A stretch of 64,000 bases of DNA, from NCBI GenBank assembly GCA_030704615.1, contig CM060732.1, positions 29,247,053 through 29,311,052 of the forward strand, written 5' to 3'. The translations under genes were made by a program, and so were the position numbers. Below the pieces are notes generated by a model. It was given only the letters and a program-made list of their open reading frames with translations. It searched no databases and was not told the DNA's origin. The first letter of the stretch is position 1. Each line of letters begins with the position of its first letter. Below are positions 34,160-45,300 of this stretch, piece after piece. The stretch comes from Takakia lepidozioides (lineage: Eukaryota > Streptophyta > Takakiopsida > Takakiales > Takakiaceae).

Positions 34160-35140
34160 GTCGCCAAGAGTCAGCGGAGACTCTTATTGCTGAGGTTCGT
34201 GGATTCAGAAACGTGCCTCAGCTAGGTTATGGGAGAATTACCAGCTACAAACAGAGGATCTACCAGAGCAGGATTGGTTTACAATGTATACATTGGTCAG
34301 TTTCCATCTTGTGATTGTCCCGACTCTGATGAGCTATCTGTCAAGAAGAAAAATAAACATATCTACCTTGTAAGCACATGTACTTCATGTACAACGTGCA
34401 TCTAGGATGCGCCGGGGCTTATGAGATCCACCAACCTTCCCTTAGCCAGTTAGAGGTTAGGGCTATGCTAAAGAAGGACCCTAGTTCAACTTCTTAGTGA
34501 CACATGAAATGCACAAAAAAAGAACCTCTAACTTGTGCTGTTCATTTTCATGCATGTGACATGTAATTATCTTGTTACTACTTTTTTCCAAACATGACAC
34601 ATAGCATTTGTTAGTACAAAAGTTCCTATTTTGGTTAAAATGGAACTTGTGTACCTGTCATACAAGTTTTCAAATTATAGAACTGCTTGGCATTACAAAC
34701 AGACATGCAATGTGGTGGTTCCAAACATGACACATATGCATTTGTTAGTACAAAAGTCCATATTTTGGTTAATATGAAACTGTTTTCCTTGAATACAAGT
34801 TTGCAAACTATTACTTTGGCCAGGGATCTTGTATTCTCTTCAGTTTAAGGTGGTGCATTAGTTGGAGTTAGTGGTCACATGCATCTTTGACTATTGACTA
34901 CTGATTTTGTTAGCTAAGATTTTTATTTTATTTTTTTCTATATACATATGATGTAACATTTACATATGCAATAAATACGTCGTATTCTATGTTATATAAC
35001 TCCACTGCATACAATCTACAATGTGTGCATATAAATTTGTCACATGCATATATAATAAGGGATTTTGTGCATGCATGCACGCAACCTGTGCATATGGAGT
35101 AGCAACCCCCTGTGACACCATGTTGCCTTCCGTGGCCCTT
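34160..35140. other. AT-rich spacer with a local duplication
   Basis: No genes are seen. The stretch GCATTTGTTAGTACAAAAG followed by TTTTGGTTAA occurs twice, at about 34605-34640 and 34738-34775, within a roughly 135 bp imperfect direct repeat. Confidence 0.6.
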
Positions 35141-35145
35141 CATCT

Positions 35146-36986
35146 TTAAAATTCTTGATAGCCTCTGCTATCTTCTGATCCAAAGTGGTTTTGTGAACCA
35201 CTTCTTTCTTCTTTTGCTTGGGTTTTTTTTTCATCATTGGCGTCTTCTTCTTCCAAGGGATCCTTGGAATCTTTGCTTATGCTCTGATGGAATCCCAATT
35301 CAAATTTCTTTGCAGTTCCTACTGCTTCAGCCAAAGTGTTGTTAGGCATGACTGTGACCATGGTTACATATTCAAGACTAAGTCCATTGATGAACCATGA
35401 TTTTTGCAAATCATCCCCTGGTGCTTGAGGTAGCTTCCTGATCAGAGTCTTCATTCTCTCCAGGTAGTCGACTACCAGTTCTTTTTTTTTCTGTCTCAGT
35501 TCTGTAATCCCGTGAAGATTTCAGACGTGGATTTGTTGGATCTATATCTTTCTTGAAATGCGGCTCTCATATCCGCCCAATTTGCAAAGTGATTTGCTGG
35601 AAAGGTTGCCAACCATTCAATGCCTTTCCTGGCCAGTGAACAAGGAAATAATCGGATCCTGGTCTATTGCTTCATTGTAAATGGTACACATGTTCTCAAA
35701 TTGATTAAGATGGATATCTGGATCAGATTTCCCATCATATAAAGGGAACGGCGGTCTGGTTTTGCTCGCTGCTAAAGCCATTGGTGCAGCTGGTACAACT
35801 GGTGCTGCTGGTGCAACTGGTTGTCCCAACTGGGATGGTCCCACTGCTGCTGGCTGTGGTGGTGTTGGTGTTTGTCTTCCAAACAGTGATTCAAAGCTAG
35901 GAGGCCCTTGTCCCAATGATAGCCGTCTTCCAGCTGCTGTCCCTACTAAGCTTAATGAATCTTTAAAAGCTTTGAGTGCAGTTCTGGTTACCCTTTCCAG
36001 AGAAGTGGTTTCACTTCTTTCACCTTCTTCACTCAGAATGTTCTCAAATCTCTCCTCTAATATTTCAGCAAAGCCTCGATTTGGACTTGTTTCAGATCTT
36101 TCCTGTGGTAACCATTCACCAAGTGCATTACTGGCAACTTCTTTTGGTGTAGTGTTCCCACTTCCCACCGATCCGATTTCCTGATCTTTTGATTTATCAC
36201 TGTCAATTTGTCTTGATGTCTCTCCTTGAATAATATTCAAGTTCTGTAATTCTGGGAACTCTTCTCTTAACCGAGCTTCCATTTCTGCAGCATATTTATC
36301 TATTCGTTCAGCTCTGTCTTGCTTAGATTTTTATTTAATTTCCTCATTCATTCCCACATCATATGTAGAATTCCTTTTCAGCACCCTTTAATCAGTCTTG
36401 GTATGTCAGTAAAGAAAATTTATAGTGGTCTCTACCATTTCTCCAAGATTTACCCTATCTTGCCAGAATCCGTATTACGACTTAATTTTCCTTTTTACTG
36501 ATTGATCACCAAACTTTTAATGGGCACAATAATACCATATGTATTTCTCAGTGTATCTGACTTGCAACAAGTCTTTGGGTATCCAGTATTCCACTGCCTC
36601 TATGATCATGTGACAATATTCATAATTTGAACATCATTCTCTGAAAATATAACTAGTGTAGCAAACTTTTTTGATTGGGATTAGAGTAATCAACAAAGCT
36701 AGACGAGACAACCATTCTTCACTTCTGATTCTACATTCCCAAGGTACTCGTGTAATACTGATCACTCCTCCCTTCAAACCCCATTTGTCATCTTCTTTCG
36801 CAATTGAAAGAAAGATCTTCTGTTGTATCGTTATTGGTAGGCCATGAAATTTTTCCAGGAATGTTTTCCATTCCTTTGCTTCCGTCGACTCGTTCTTTTG
36901 TGATTTCAAGAAATCACTGAGTAACCATCCTTCCTTAAGTACACTTGAACTCAACATACCGTTAGTCCCCAGTATGGTCGCCAAAT
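35146..36986 (-). mobile_element. Ty3/gypsy 5' internal remnant: gag region with primer binding site
   Basis: Read leftwards from 36986: a primer-binding-like sequence ATTTGGCGACCATACTGGGG (36967-36986), an N-terminal unknown region with GLPITIQQKIFLSIAKED, a proline/alanine-rich linker (PAAVGPSQLGQPVAPAAPVV, near 35830), a retrotransposon gag signature FPLYDGKSDPDIHLNQFENM at about 35690-35760, and WFINGLSLEYV / MPNNTLAEAVGTAKKFE. Frameshifts occur near 35610 and 35520. The LTR that should lie right of 36986 is absent: PMT fragment E abuts the primer site. The element is related to the one at 55700-59541. Confidence 0.8.
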
Positions 36987-36987
36987 G

Positions 36988-37600
36988 TTTCAGTACTTCC
37001 CACCATTCCAAATGTGTCTTCAATGTTTGTTTCCTTCGTTCTATTCCAGTGCGCGACATCTCTTTGGGATTGAAGGGGATGCCGAGATTTACAAGAACCT
37101 CCTGATGGGTTTGGGTGGACACACTTCTCAAGTCTTTCCGAAGCCCATTCCCGGTGATATCGATACAGGAGAGACTTCCGACAAGGAGCTGGACTCCGAC
37201 TTTGCCTGTGAGTAAGTTCAACATGTGGATGCTTGCATTGTTGTTTCAATTCCCAGAATCACTGTTCTTAAGGCAAAGTGCACATGGGAGACATCCTCTT
37301 CGTTGGACTTGTGCATTGCATCATTGTGTTCAAAATGAGGTTTTGTCGACTTGTGTAGGAGTCCGTGTGCTTCCACTGACCCTCCAGGGCTATCACACCT
37401 TTTTGGACTTCTTTCAAGTCCTCCTCAGTCTTACGTGCTACCCGTCTATGCGGAGGCACTCGCAGCAAGCATGTCCGTTCATGGCACTCGCAGTCCAACC
37501 ATCGACGGCCGTGGTAGAAGACGTGGTGTTGGGGCCGGAATCTTTGTGGATGACATAGCACAGGAGGTCGATACTGATTCTGATGACTGTGACACTTGAT
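36988..37600 (+). pseudogene. PMT fragment E: 3' end only
   Basis: This is about 90% identical by eye to 5515-6164 of copy A. It starts inside the intron before the motif II exon and covers FGIEGDAEIYKNLLMGLGGH, the following intron and the last exon (LPVYAEALAASMS, ending at TGA 37597-37599). Compared with A, about 31 bases are missing at 37048, from the 3' splice site into the motif II exon, between two CCA triplets. It cannot encode a methyltransferase. Confidence 0.85.
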
Positions 37601-38275
37601 ATGAAGTTTCTTTTTGCTTTTATTCGGGGCCAATTTTGAAATGGGATGGTTGTGTGTCTTTGTTGTCCTGTTTGCAATGTGTGCGTGGGATGCAAATTCA
37701 TGGGAACAAACTATCGTTGGAGATGGGGGTTGCATGGACTGCCCGGATTGTTCCTTCAATCTATTTAGTGTTTTGCGGAGTTCACAGGCTTGTGTGCATT
37801 GCAAAAACAAACAAACGTCTTTGATTTGGATAGAGCATTTTCGCATCATTTGCTCATTGGTCTCCAAACCATTCCTGCCAGAAGAATGTTTGGTAAATCC
37901 ATCACGTTAAAGTCCACGTGATCAAAGATCGTTCAGGCATTCTTCTGGTGAACATCCATGATGCTCCCGCACATACTTGGCATGTTCGCAAGGGTGGTGA
38001 GTAAGAAAACATTTCGCAGGGATCCGCTTTGGATGATGTGAGTGTGCACCTGCTCACGACGTAGCCACATTCCAATGCAGGGGCTTGGTATGTTGATAAC
38101 ATCTAAATGGATGCAATGGATAGAAAGGATGGATACAATGGATGTAACACATCCAGTCTGCATTCCCCGGAAAGGGCTGATCAACCCGCGGTAATAGGTG
38201 ACACCCACGGAAATAGGCTCTGTATGCATGCTGACGTGGCGTGAGCCTGTGCTGGGCTCACGGAATAACACCCCC
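37601..38275. repeat. Segmental duplication of the copy A 3' flank and linker
   Basis: 37601-37945 matches 6165-6510, and 38180-38275 matches 6525-6670 including CGGAAATAGG and GACGTGGCGTGAGC. Between them, at about 38060-37933 on the minus strand, lies a PPR N-terminal piece (QVHTHIIQSG, then MCGSIMDV) that is not present at the same place after copy A. Confidence 0.8.
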
Positions 38276-39100
38276 CAACTGAATGAGGCTCTACAAACTT
38301 TAAACCAAAGAGGCATTTCAACAGGTGTAGATACGTATGTGTATCTCTTACAAAAGTGCATCAAGATGAAAGGCCTAGAAGTTGGAAAGCAAGTGCACAC
38401 TCACATTGTCCAAAGTGGATTCACGCTGAACATTTTTCTACTCAACAACCTTGGCAATATGTATGTTAAGGGGAGCATCATGGATGTCACCAAGTGTTCA
38501 ATATAGAATGCCTCAACGATCTTTGATCACGTGGAATATAATGTTGGTAGGATTACCAAGCATGGGCGTGGTACGAATGCTTTGGAGACCTGTGAACAAA
38601 TGATGCGCAGAGGGATGAAGCCCAACCACATCGCGTTTGGATGTGTTTGCACTGTGTGTGCAAGCCTGGAAAAGGGGAACGAGGTCCATGGTGACATCGA
38701 TCAAACCTGGAATTGCACTAGATGTCATTATGAACACTGCCCTGATTTGGACATGTATGCCAAATGTGGATGCATTGAGGATGCAAAGGGAGTTTTCGAC
38801 ACTATGGCTAAATGAGATGTGGTGTTGTGGAGTGCAATGCTTGCAGGGTATGCACAACAGGGACGTGGGATGGATGCTTTGGAGACCTATAATCAAATGA
38901 TGGGGGAGGGGATGAAGCCCGGCCACTTTGTGTGCATTTGCAATGCTTGTGCAAGCCTGGCAGCCCTGGAGAAGGGCAAAGAGATGCATGGGGATATCAT
39001 CAAAGCTGGAATTGTACCAAATGTCATTCTGAACACTGCCCTGGGAGCTCTGGAAAAGGAAAAGAGGTCCATGGCGACATCTTCAGAGTTGGAATTGTAG
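38276..39100 (+). pseudogene. PPR pseudogene with N-terminal part
   Basis: The plus strand encodes an N-terminal PPR segment (YLLQKCIKMKGLEVGKQVHT, QSGFTLNIFLLNNL), then units with ALETCEQMMRRGMKPNHIAF, LDMYAKCGCIEDAKGVFDTM and VVLWSAMLAGYAQQGRGMDA. Stops at about 38504 and 38813 and several frameshifts break it. Sequence style is the same as at 6690-8380. Confidence 0.88.
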
Positions 39101-39372
39101 ACATAAAGTAGTTAGCACGAGGTGAAACAAATATTTCTACTCCGAATTTGGGAATGACCCAGAGCCTGCAGCATAGGCACGGTCTCGAATACATGATATT
39201 TCCTGCAACCATTGCGACGTGCAACAAATTAATAAGTAGTTATGTAAGCTCCATAACTTTGAATTTTTGTTTATCCATATGTCTATTATATATTCTACTT
39301 GTAAATATTACCTTCTAGTGGCTTCCATTTTCCTAAGAATCAGTCCACATATATGTAACTTAATGTATACTC

Positions 39373-39960
39373 CTATCCAAGCACTAACCTCATTCTCCAT
39401 GATTTCCACAAGAGGAAGGTCCAAACTTGTTCCACCGACACTGGCTCCTTCCCAAACATAACCTTGTTCCATGGTCTCTTGCAAGTAACAACATTGTATT
39501 GACCGCGGTTCATCCATACTAATCGCCTGCGGTTTAGATGCCTCGGAGCTATGATGTGCAATGCATTTCGAACTTGGTCACGTGAGATTCGGTAGCCTTT
39601 CGATGCAAGAGCTGCTTTTATCATCCGTATGCCCCAGTTTGCACCCTCTTCTGTTGTAGGCACAATATCCTTTATAACCTGAACGAGCTCTGTCTCTGTG
39701 AGTTGATGTTTAACTCCACCCCAACCAGCATTGACCAATTTTTTCCGCAAGACGTTCATATGAATGTGCAACTGGGAAGCGACTGTGAATGTGTGACCGA
39801 TATTGAGGAGTCGATCTACATGATTAACAAGATCACACATAGACGTTTGGGCTGTCACATTGTCCTGCATCCTGCAAAAATCAGTCAAGTGCTGCAAATT
39901 AATTTTTGTGGCAAGAAGTGCATGATGCCATTTTTTGTGGCATAGGCCCAAAAATATCAC
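39373..39960 (-). pseudogene. Possible DDE/integrase-type transposon fragment with helix-turn-helix
   Basis: An open frame contains WGIRMIKAALASKGYRISRD and RNALHIIAPRHLNRRRLVWM. The latter resembles the helix-turn-helix and linker (R-RR-Y) preceding the catalytic core in a family of eukaryotic integrase-like transposases. The catalytic Asp/Glu residues that should follow are not seen, so it is a fragment or a different gene. The start could be near 39870 if an intron precedes. Confidence 0.4.
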
Positions 39961-41887
39961 TACCCAACCCTAAGGCATTCAAACAGATCAATTGATATTC
40001 TAATGAGATCTTCGGAGCGAACAAAACAACGAAAAGAAATAATTCACATCAACATAGTGGCGATCATCATTCAAATGCTACAAACTTGCAAAGTTTGCAG
40101 ATGCCATTGAGGATCCGTCTTTTGGCACAATCGCACGAAGGAAGTCAAACGAGTAATACATACCTGTGTAAGGTGTCCATCCGCCAAAGTGACAGGACCA
40201 CTGAGGTCTGGAAGGACGAAGTTCAAAAACATACCAATAGAGATCTGTTCCACCGACCGGGGCAAGACCACTTCCACTTACACGTATAGGAAACTGCAAG
40301 TATGCACTCATAGCCGTCAGCACTTTCCTACTTGTATACTTCTGCACCAGGGAAACAAAAGAGATGAGAGACAAAAATGTTGTAGAAAGCAGAGATCTAT
40401 GGAAGCTCATGAGATATGTCATCACACACAAGATTCCAAATAGTTTATCTGTCACCACAAAGACCCTAGACAAGACATGCTGAAGCTTCTCGAATAGTGA
40501 AGCTTCTCGAGCTCCAAACTGAAGTTTCTACAATGCGATTCAACTTGAGCTACTTGCAAATCGACAGGGTTCAAAATTCAAATTAAATTCTCCATCACTG
40601 CTTAAGGCGGCTCATTTACGTGCATCTGTACAGATAGTTGTTACGTCCCCTCACGCATTCCCATGCATATCCGTAGTTTCGCCGCATCTCTACACGTCGG
40701 TTGCATACGTACTATATTGTATTTCCTATTCTAAGACAATTACTATAAGTACAATTTAGGAACATACCAAAAACGTATACCTAGACTATCTTTCGAAAGA
40801 TTAAAATATATTTAAATGGCGGGATATTTGGAAACCACTACTGCCGTGGACCTTTAAGAACTAAACACGAGAGTACATTTTCCTTCCAAGTTTGATATTT
40901 AAAACCTAAATAAAAGAAAAAGAAAAAGAACCTAAATCTACTATCTTTTGAAAGATTTAAAATATATTTTAAATGGCGGGATATTTTAAAACCACTGTGA
41001 CTGCCGTGGACCCTTTAAAAACTAAAACCGAGAGTACATTTTCTTTCCAAGTTAGATATTTAAAACATAAACCTACATAATCATTAATATCGTATAGCAG
41101 ATTTGAACCAAAGGTCTGCCCAACCGCAGTCGTCGCAGTTAACCATGTAGCCATGATCACTCCTTCAAGAAAGATTTAGAACTGGTTCTACTTATAAAGT
41201 GGTTGTATGTATAACGATCTCCGCCATAGAGAATGGACATTGTCATGTACATGAGTGTCATGCGGTTAGTCATGCTGCTCACATCAGCCATCCATGTTGA
41301 TTTCATCCATCGCCCCCATGTACATAGTACACACTATATGTATGTCATCGCATGTCATCATATGCCGGCATAGAACGTTGCCGGGAAAGGCGTCCGGCAG
41401 GCAATGGTTACTGGAAGTGACTAAAACCGGCCGGTTAGGGGCGCTACTGCCGGGAAACTCTCCTGCACGTCCCCAGCCGGAAACCGGAACAAGGCAACCC
41501 CTGATTTATTGGGTGATGTCATTAAAATGAATAAGGTGCAAATGGGCCACTAGGACTGCCGAGCACCGTTTGCCCTCTTTCACTAACTTGGCACGTGTTA
41601 GAGGTGCAGAATGGACGTTTTTACCGCAGGTGCAAAGAGGCCACCATACCTTCGACATTCTAACCCTGACTCTTATCACGTCAGAATAACCAGGGTAGAG
41701 ATTGCAGCTCTGTACATCCACGAATGGATGACCCCGAAAAGCGAAACTTGAAGTACCCTCTTTTAGATCCAGAGCGCGATATCCGAATGTACAGAGTACC
41801 AGACCAACGCTGATACCAGACCAACGCTGCTATCTCTACCTTAGTTACACTTCACATTTTAGGGGTGTTGGACCATGGTGTGATGCG
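39961..41887. repeat. Intergenic region with a ~145 bp tandem duplication
   Basis: 40785-40912 and 40932-41067 are diverged direct copies sharing TTTAAATGGCGGGATATTT and ACTGCCGTGGAC. An unrecognised open stretch lies at 40473-40078 on the minus strand. GCCGGG-rich sequence lies at 41385-41480. No other gene is recognised. Confidence 0.7.
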
Positions 41888-42272
41888 TATAGAAAATTAT
41901 CGACAAGGATAGACTTGCACGAGTCAGGAATGCCACAAGGAACTTGCAATATCTGATTCAGATCAGGGGAACTACATAAAAGCTGAATTCACACTTCTTG
42001 CATAGAATGAGAGATGAAAGTCTAACACAAGATCAAAGACTATATACCTAGCTTCCATACCTTAGCATGAGTAAAGGCAGGAACAAAAAATGAGTATTGT
42101 TCAACGATCGTGCTTGGCTATGAGTAATAGTAACACATACTAGTGTGCCCAGTAAGTGGCGAGTCCGGTAAGCGGCGGAGCTTGGAAGTGGATCCTGGCT
42201 TTTCTAGATCATGAGTATACTCTACGAGTAGAGTACCAAATACTCTGCAGTTGTAGTTTCTAAATTTCTACA
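41888..42272 (-). repeat. Copia 3' LTR
   Basis: This is a 385 bp repeat, read on the minus strand from TGTAGAAATTTAG to TTTTCTATA. A purine-rich tract (GAGTGGGAG) precedes it on that strand. The 5 bases beyond its outer end read CGCAT on the minus strand. It is the reverse complement of 46453-46837 with about six mismatches (roughly 98.4% identity by eye). Confidence 0.93.
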
Positions 42273-42323
42273 CTCCCACTCAGTGAGCATTTTCTTGCAG
42301 ATAATGCGATGTGGCCGATTTGA

Positions 42324-45300
42324 CTAGATATCTGACCCTTCCACTACTTCCGTTGACCCTCCCACTGCTTCTGTTGCAGGTAAGAGAATCATGCCAAGGA
42401 GTATGCGAAGCTTTTCGAACCGATTAGCCGGTAGTGCTTTCGTGAACAGGTCAGCTAGCTGTTGTATTGTCAAAATGTAGAGGACGTTAATGGTGCTGAG
42501 AATGTGGTGCTCACGAATAAAGTGGTACTGGACGTCGATATGCTTAGTTTGACGATGAAACTCAGGATTGTGGACGAGTCGAATAGAGCTTTGATTGTCG
42601 GAGTACAGCTTCGTAGGCTGAGCTTGAGGAAACCCCAGGTCAGTAAGGATCCGGCGGAGCCAAACCACTTCCTTAGTGATAGTGCTTGCAGCGATGTACT
42701 CCGCCTCCGTTGTAGAGCTGGCAACACAGGTCTGTTTCCGGCTACACCATATGACAGGTGCTTGATTGAGAAGAATTGTGCAGCCCGTCCTAGACTTTCT
42801 GTCAGTAATATCCCCAGCGTAGTCGGCATCGGCATAGGCCTCAATGAGGTTCGTTCCGTTGTTGCCATCATAACACAAAGCAAGATGAATAGTGCCAGAG
42901 AGATACTTGAAGATTCTCTTGACTGCAAAACAATGGGACCTCTGAGGCCGAGAAGAGAATTTTGCAACTGTGTTCACGGCGTAGGAGATGTCAGGTCTAG
43001 TGCCCATTTGAGCAAACTGCAGACTTCCCACCGCTTCTGAGTAGGGGAATGACAGGTCGGAGTCGTTCAGAGAGTCTAGGGTGTCTACATCAAGTCGAAC
43101 GTTGGGGTCCGATGGAGTAGCAACGGGTGTGCAGTGATCAAAGCCGAAGCGATGGAGAATTCTCTTGATATACATGGATTGGTCAATCCAGAGCAGCTTG
43201 TGCGCACGATCTCGTATAATGTGGAGACCAACGTACACATCAACAGTAGATGTAGAGACTTCAAATTCTTTCTCCATGTGCAAGATCATACCTGTAAGTT
43301 TTTCTGTGTGAATGCAACACCCGAGCCCATCGTCGACAAAGATGGTCGTGATGAGAAGGGGCAGCTGCCGGCTGGAGTAGACACAGGGATTGGCGTCGGT
43401 AGGGTGCAGATCGTATTGTGTCAGGAAATCGTGGAACTCTTGATTCCAAACTCTGGAAGATTGCTTGAGCCCGTAGAGGCTCCGGCAAACCTTCCCAGCT
43501 TCTTCCCCAGGGGCTGTGAAGCCTTCAGGTTGTAGCATGTAAATTTCCTCCTCCAGGTGCCCGTACAAAAACGCAGTCTTGATATCAAATTGGACTATGT
43601 CCATATTCTGCTGGGCAGCAATGGAAAGCACAGTCCTGATGGACTCATACTTAACGACTGGGGAAAAGGTCTGATCATAGTCCACGCCATATTCTTGGCT
43701 GTAACCCTTGGCCACGAGTCGAACCTTGTATTTTGCAATGGCCCCTGTATACGTCGTCTTTATCCTGTATACCCACTTACAGGAAATAGCCTTGCGGCCA
43801 ACAGGTAAGTGTGTCAAGACCCATGTCTCGTTTTTTGTCAGGGACTGGAATTCCTCGCTCATTGCTTTTTGCCATTCAATGGAGTCAGGGCAACTAATGG
43901 CCTCAGAAAAAGTGACTGGCTCCTCTGGCAGAACATTGGTTTCCACAATACCTGCAAAAGAGTTAACGTAATAATCTCTGAGCCTTCCAGGTGGTCCCCG
44001 AAGTTGTTGGGGTCGTACATTAGCATGCTGATCGGCCAAATGACCATCACCGTTGGGAGCTTCGGAGGCAGCAGCCAAATCACGTTTTTGAACTGTAACT
44101 TCTTCTTCGATAGGAGCTATCTCAAATGTCTCGGCTGCAGTTGCCGGAGTGCTCTCATCAATGGCCGTTGATTCATGATCTTCATGGCCTGCAGGTGGTA
44201 TCACGGAAGTGATGATATCATAGAAAAGCCCTGATGCTTCATCAAAATGATGATCAGCAATGTCATGGGGCGATGAAAACTCATCAAAAAGCACGTCGCG
44301 ACAGATCATAATTCGATGCTTCTTAGCATCCCAAAGACGATAGGCCTTAGAGTGAGAGCAATATCCGACAAAGATGGTCTTGAGGCTCTTAGAATCTAGT
44401 TTCTTTCTGAGCTCTTTGGGGATGTGTGCATACGCGATGCTTCCAAACACTCGTAAATGATCCACTGCGGGTTTATGGCCCGTCCATAATTCATAAGGTG
44501 TCACTCCATTGTGCACTCGAGAACCTGAACGGTTGAGTACGTAGGTTGCAGTCTGGGCTGCCTCCCCCCAATATTGCAAGTTCAATTGCTTGGCGTGTAG
44601 CATGCTGCGAATAGATTCAATGAGGGTTCTATTCTCTCGCTCTTCTGATCCATTCTGCTCCGGGGAGTATGGGGCCGTGGTCTCATGGCGAATTCCAGCA
44701 TCATCGAAATATTTGATGAACTCGGTGCTCAAATATTCGCCTCCCCTGTCACTACGGAGCTTTGTAATTTTGTTCCCAGTTTCTCTCAAAACTGCTGCTT
44801 CAAGCTGCTTGAAGGCATCGAAGACATCTGATTTCTTGTGGATGCAATACACAAAGCGGTATCCACTGAAATTATCCTTAAACAGGACAAAGTACCGGGC
44901 CCCTCCAAATGAGTTGACACTCATGGGCCCACAAACATCAGTGTGAAAGAATTCGCCAGCTTTTTGTGCGCGGAGTGCCAATGGGCGGACTGGGAATGGC
45001 TGCTTGTGGTTCTTCCCAAAGGCACAACCTTCGCATAGGCCAAGCTCATAGTTCTTGTTTGCAAGTTGCAGACCTGTAACCACATTGCTTTTCACCATTT
45101 GGAGGATCATGTTGGTGTTGACATGGCCAAAACGCTCGTGCCATACACTCAAGCTTTTGGCAGTATGCATTTTTCCATTGGGAGGTGAATTTGAATTGGT
45201 CCGGGCGACGTTGGCCTTGCTTGTGGGTTTCACCACCCTAAGCTGTAGTCCATACAATTTGTCAGACCGAATGCCAGTCAACACAACTTTGCCTCGTCCT

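Noticed and set aside
40078-40473. Open minus-strand stretch with RVSGSGLAPVGGTDLYW
   Set aside because: No family, no splice context and no supporting neighbour. Left unannotated as a gene.
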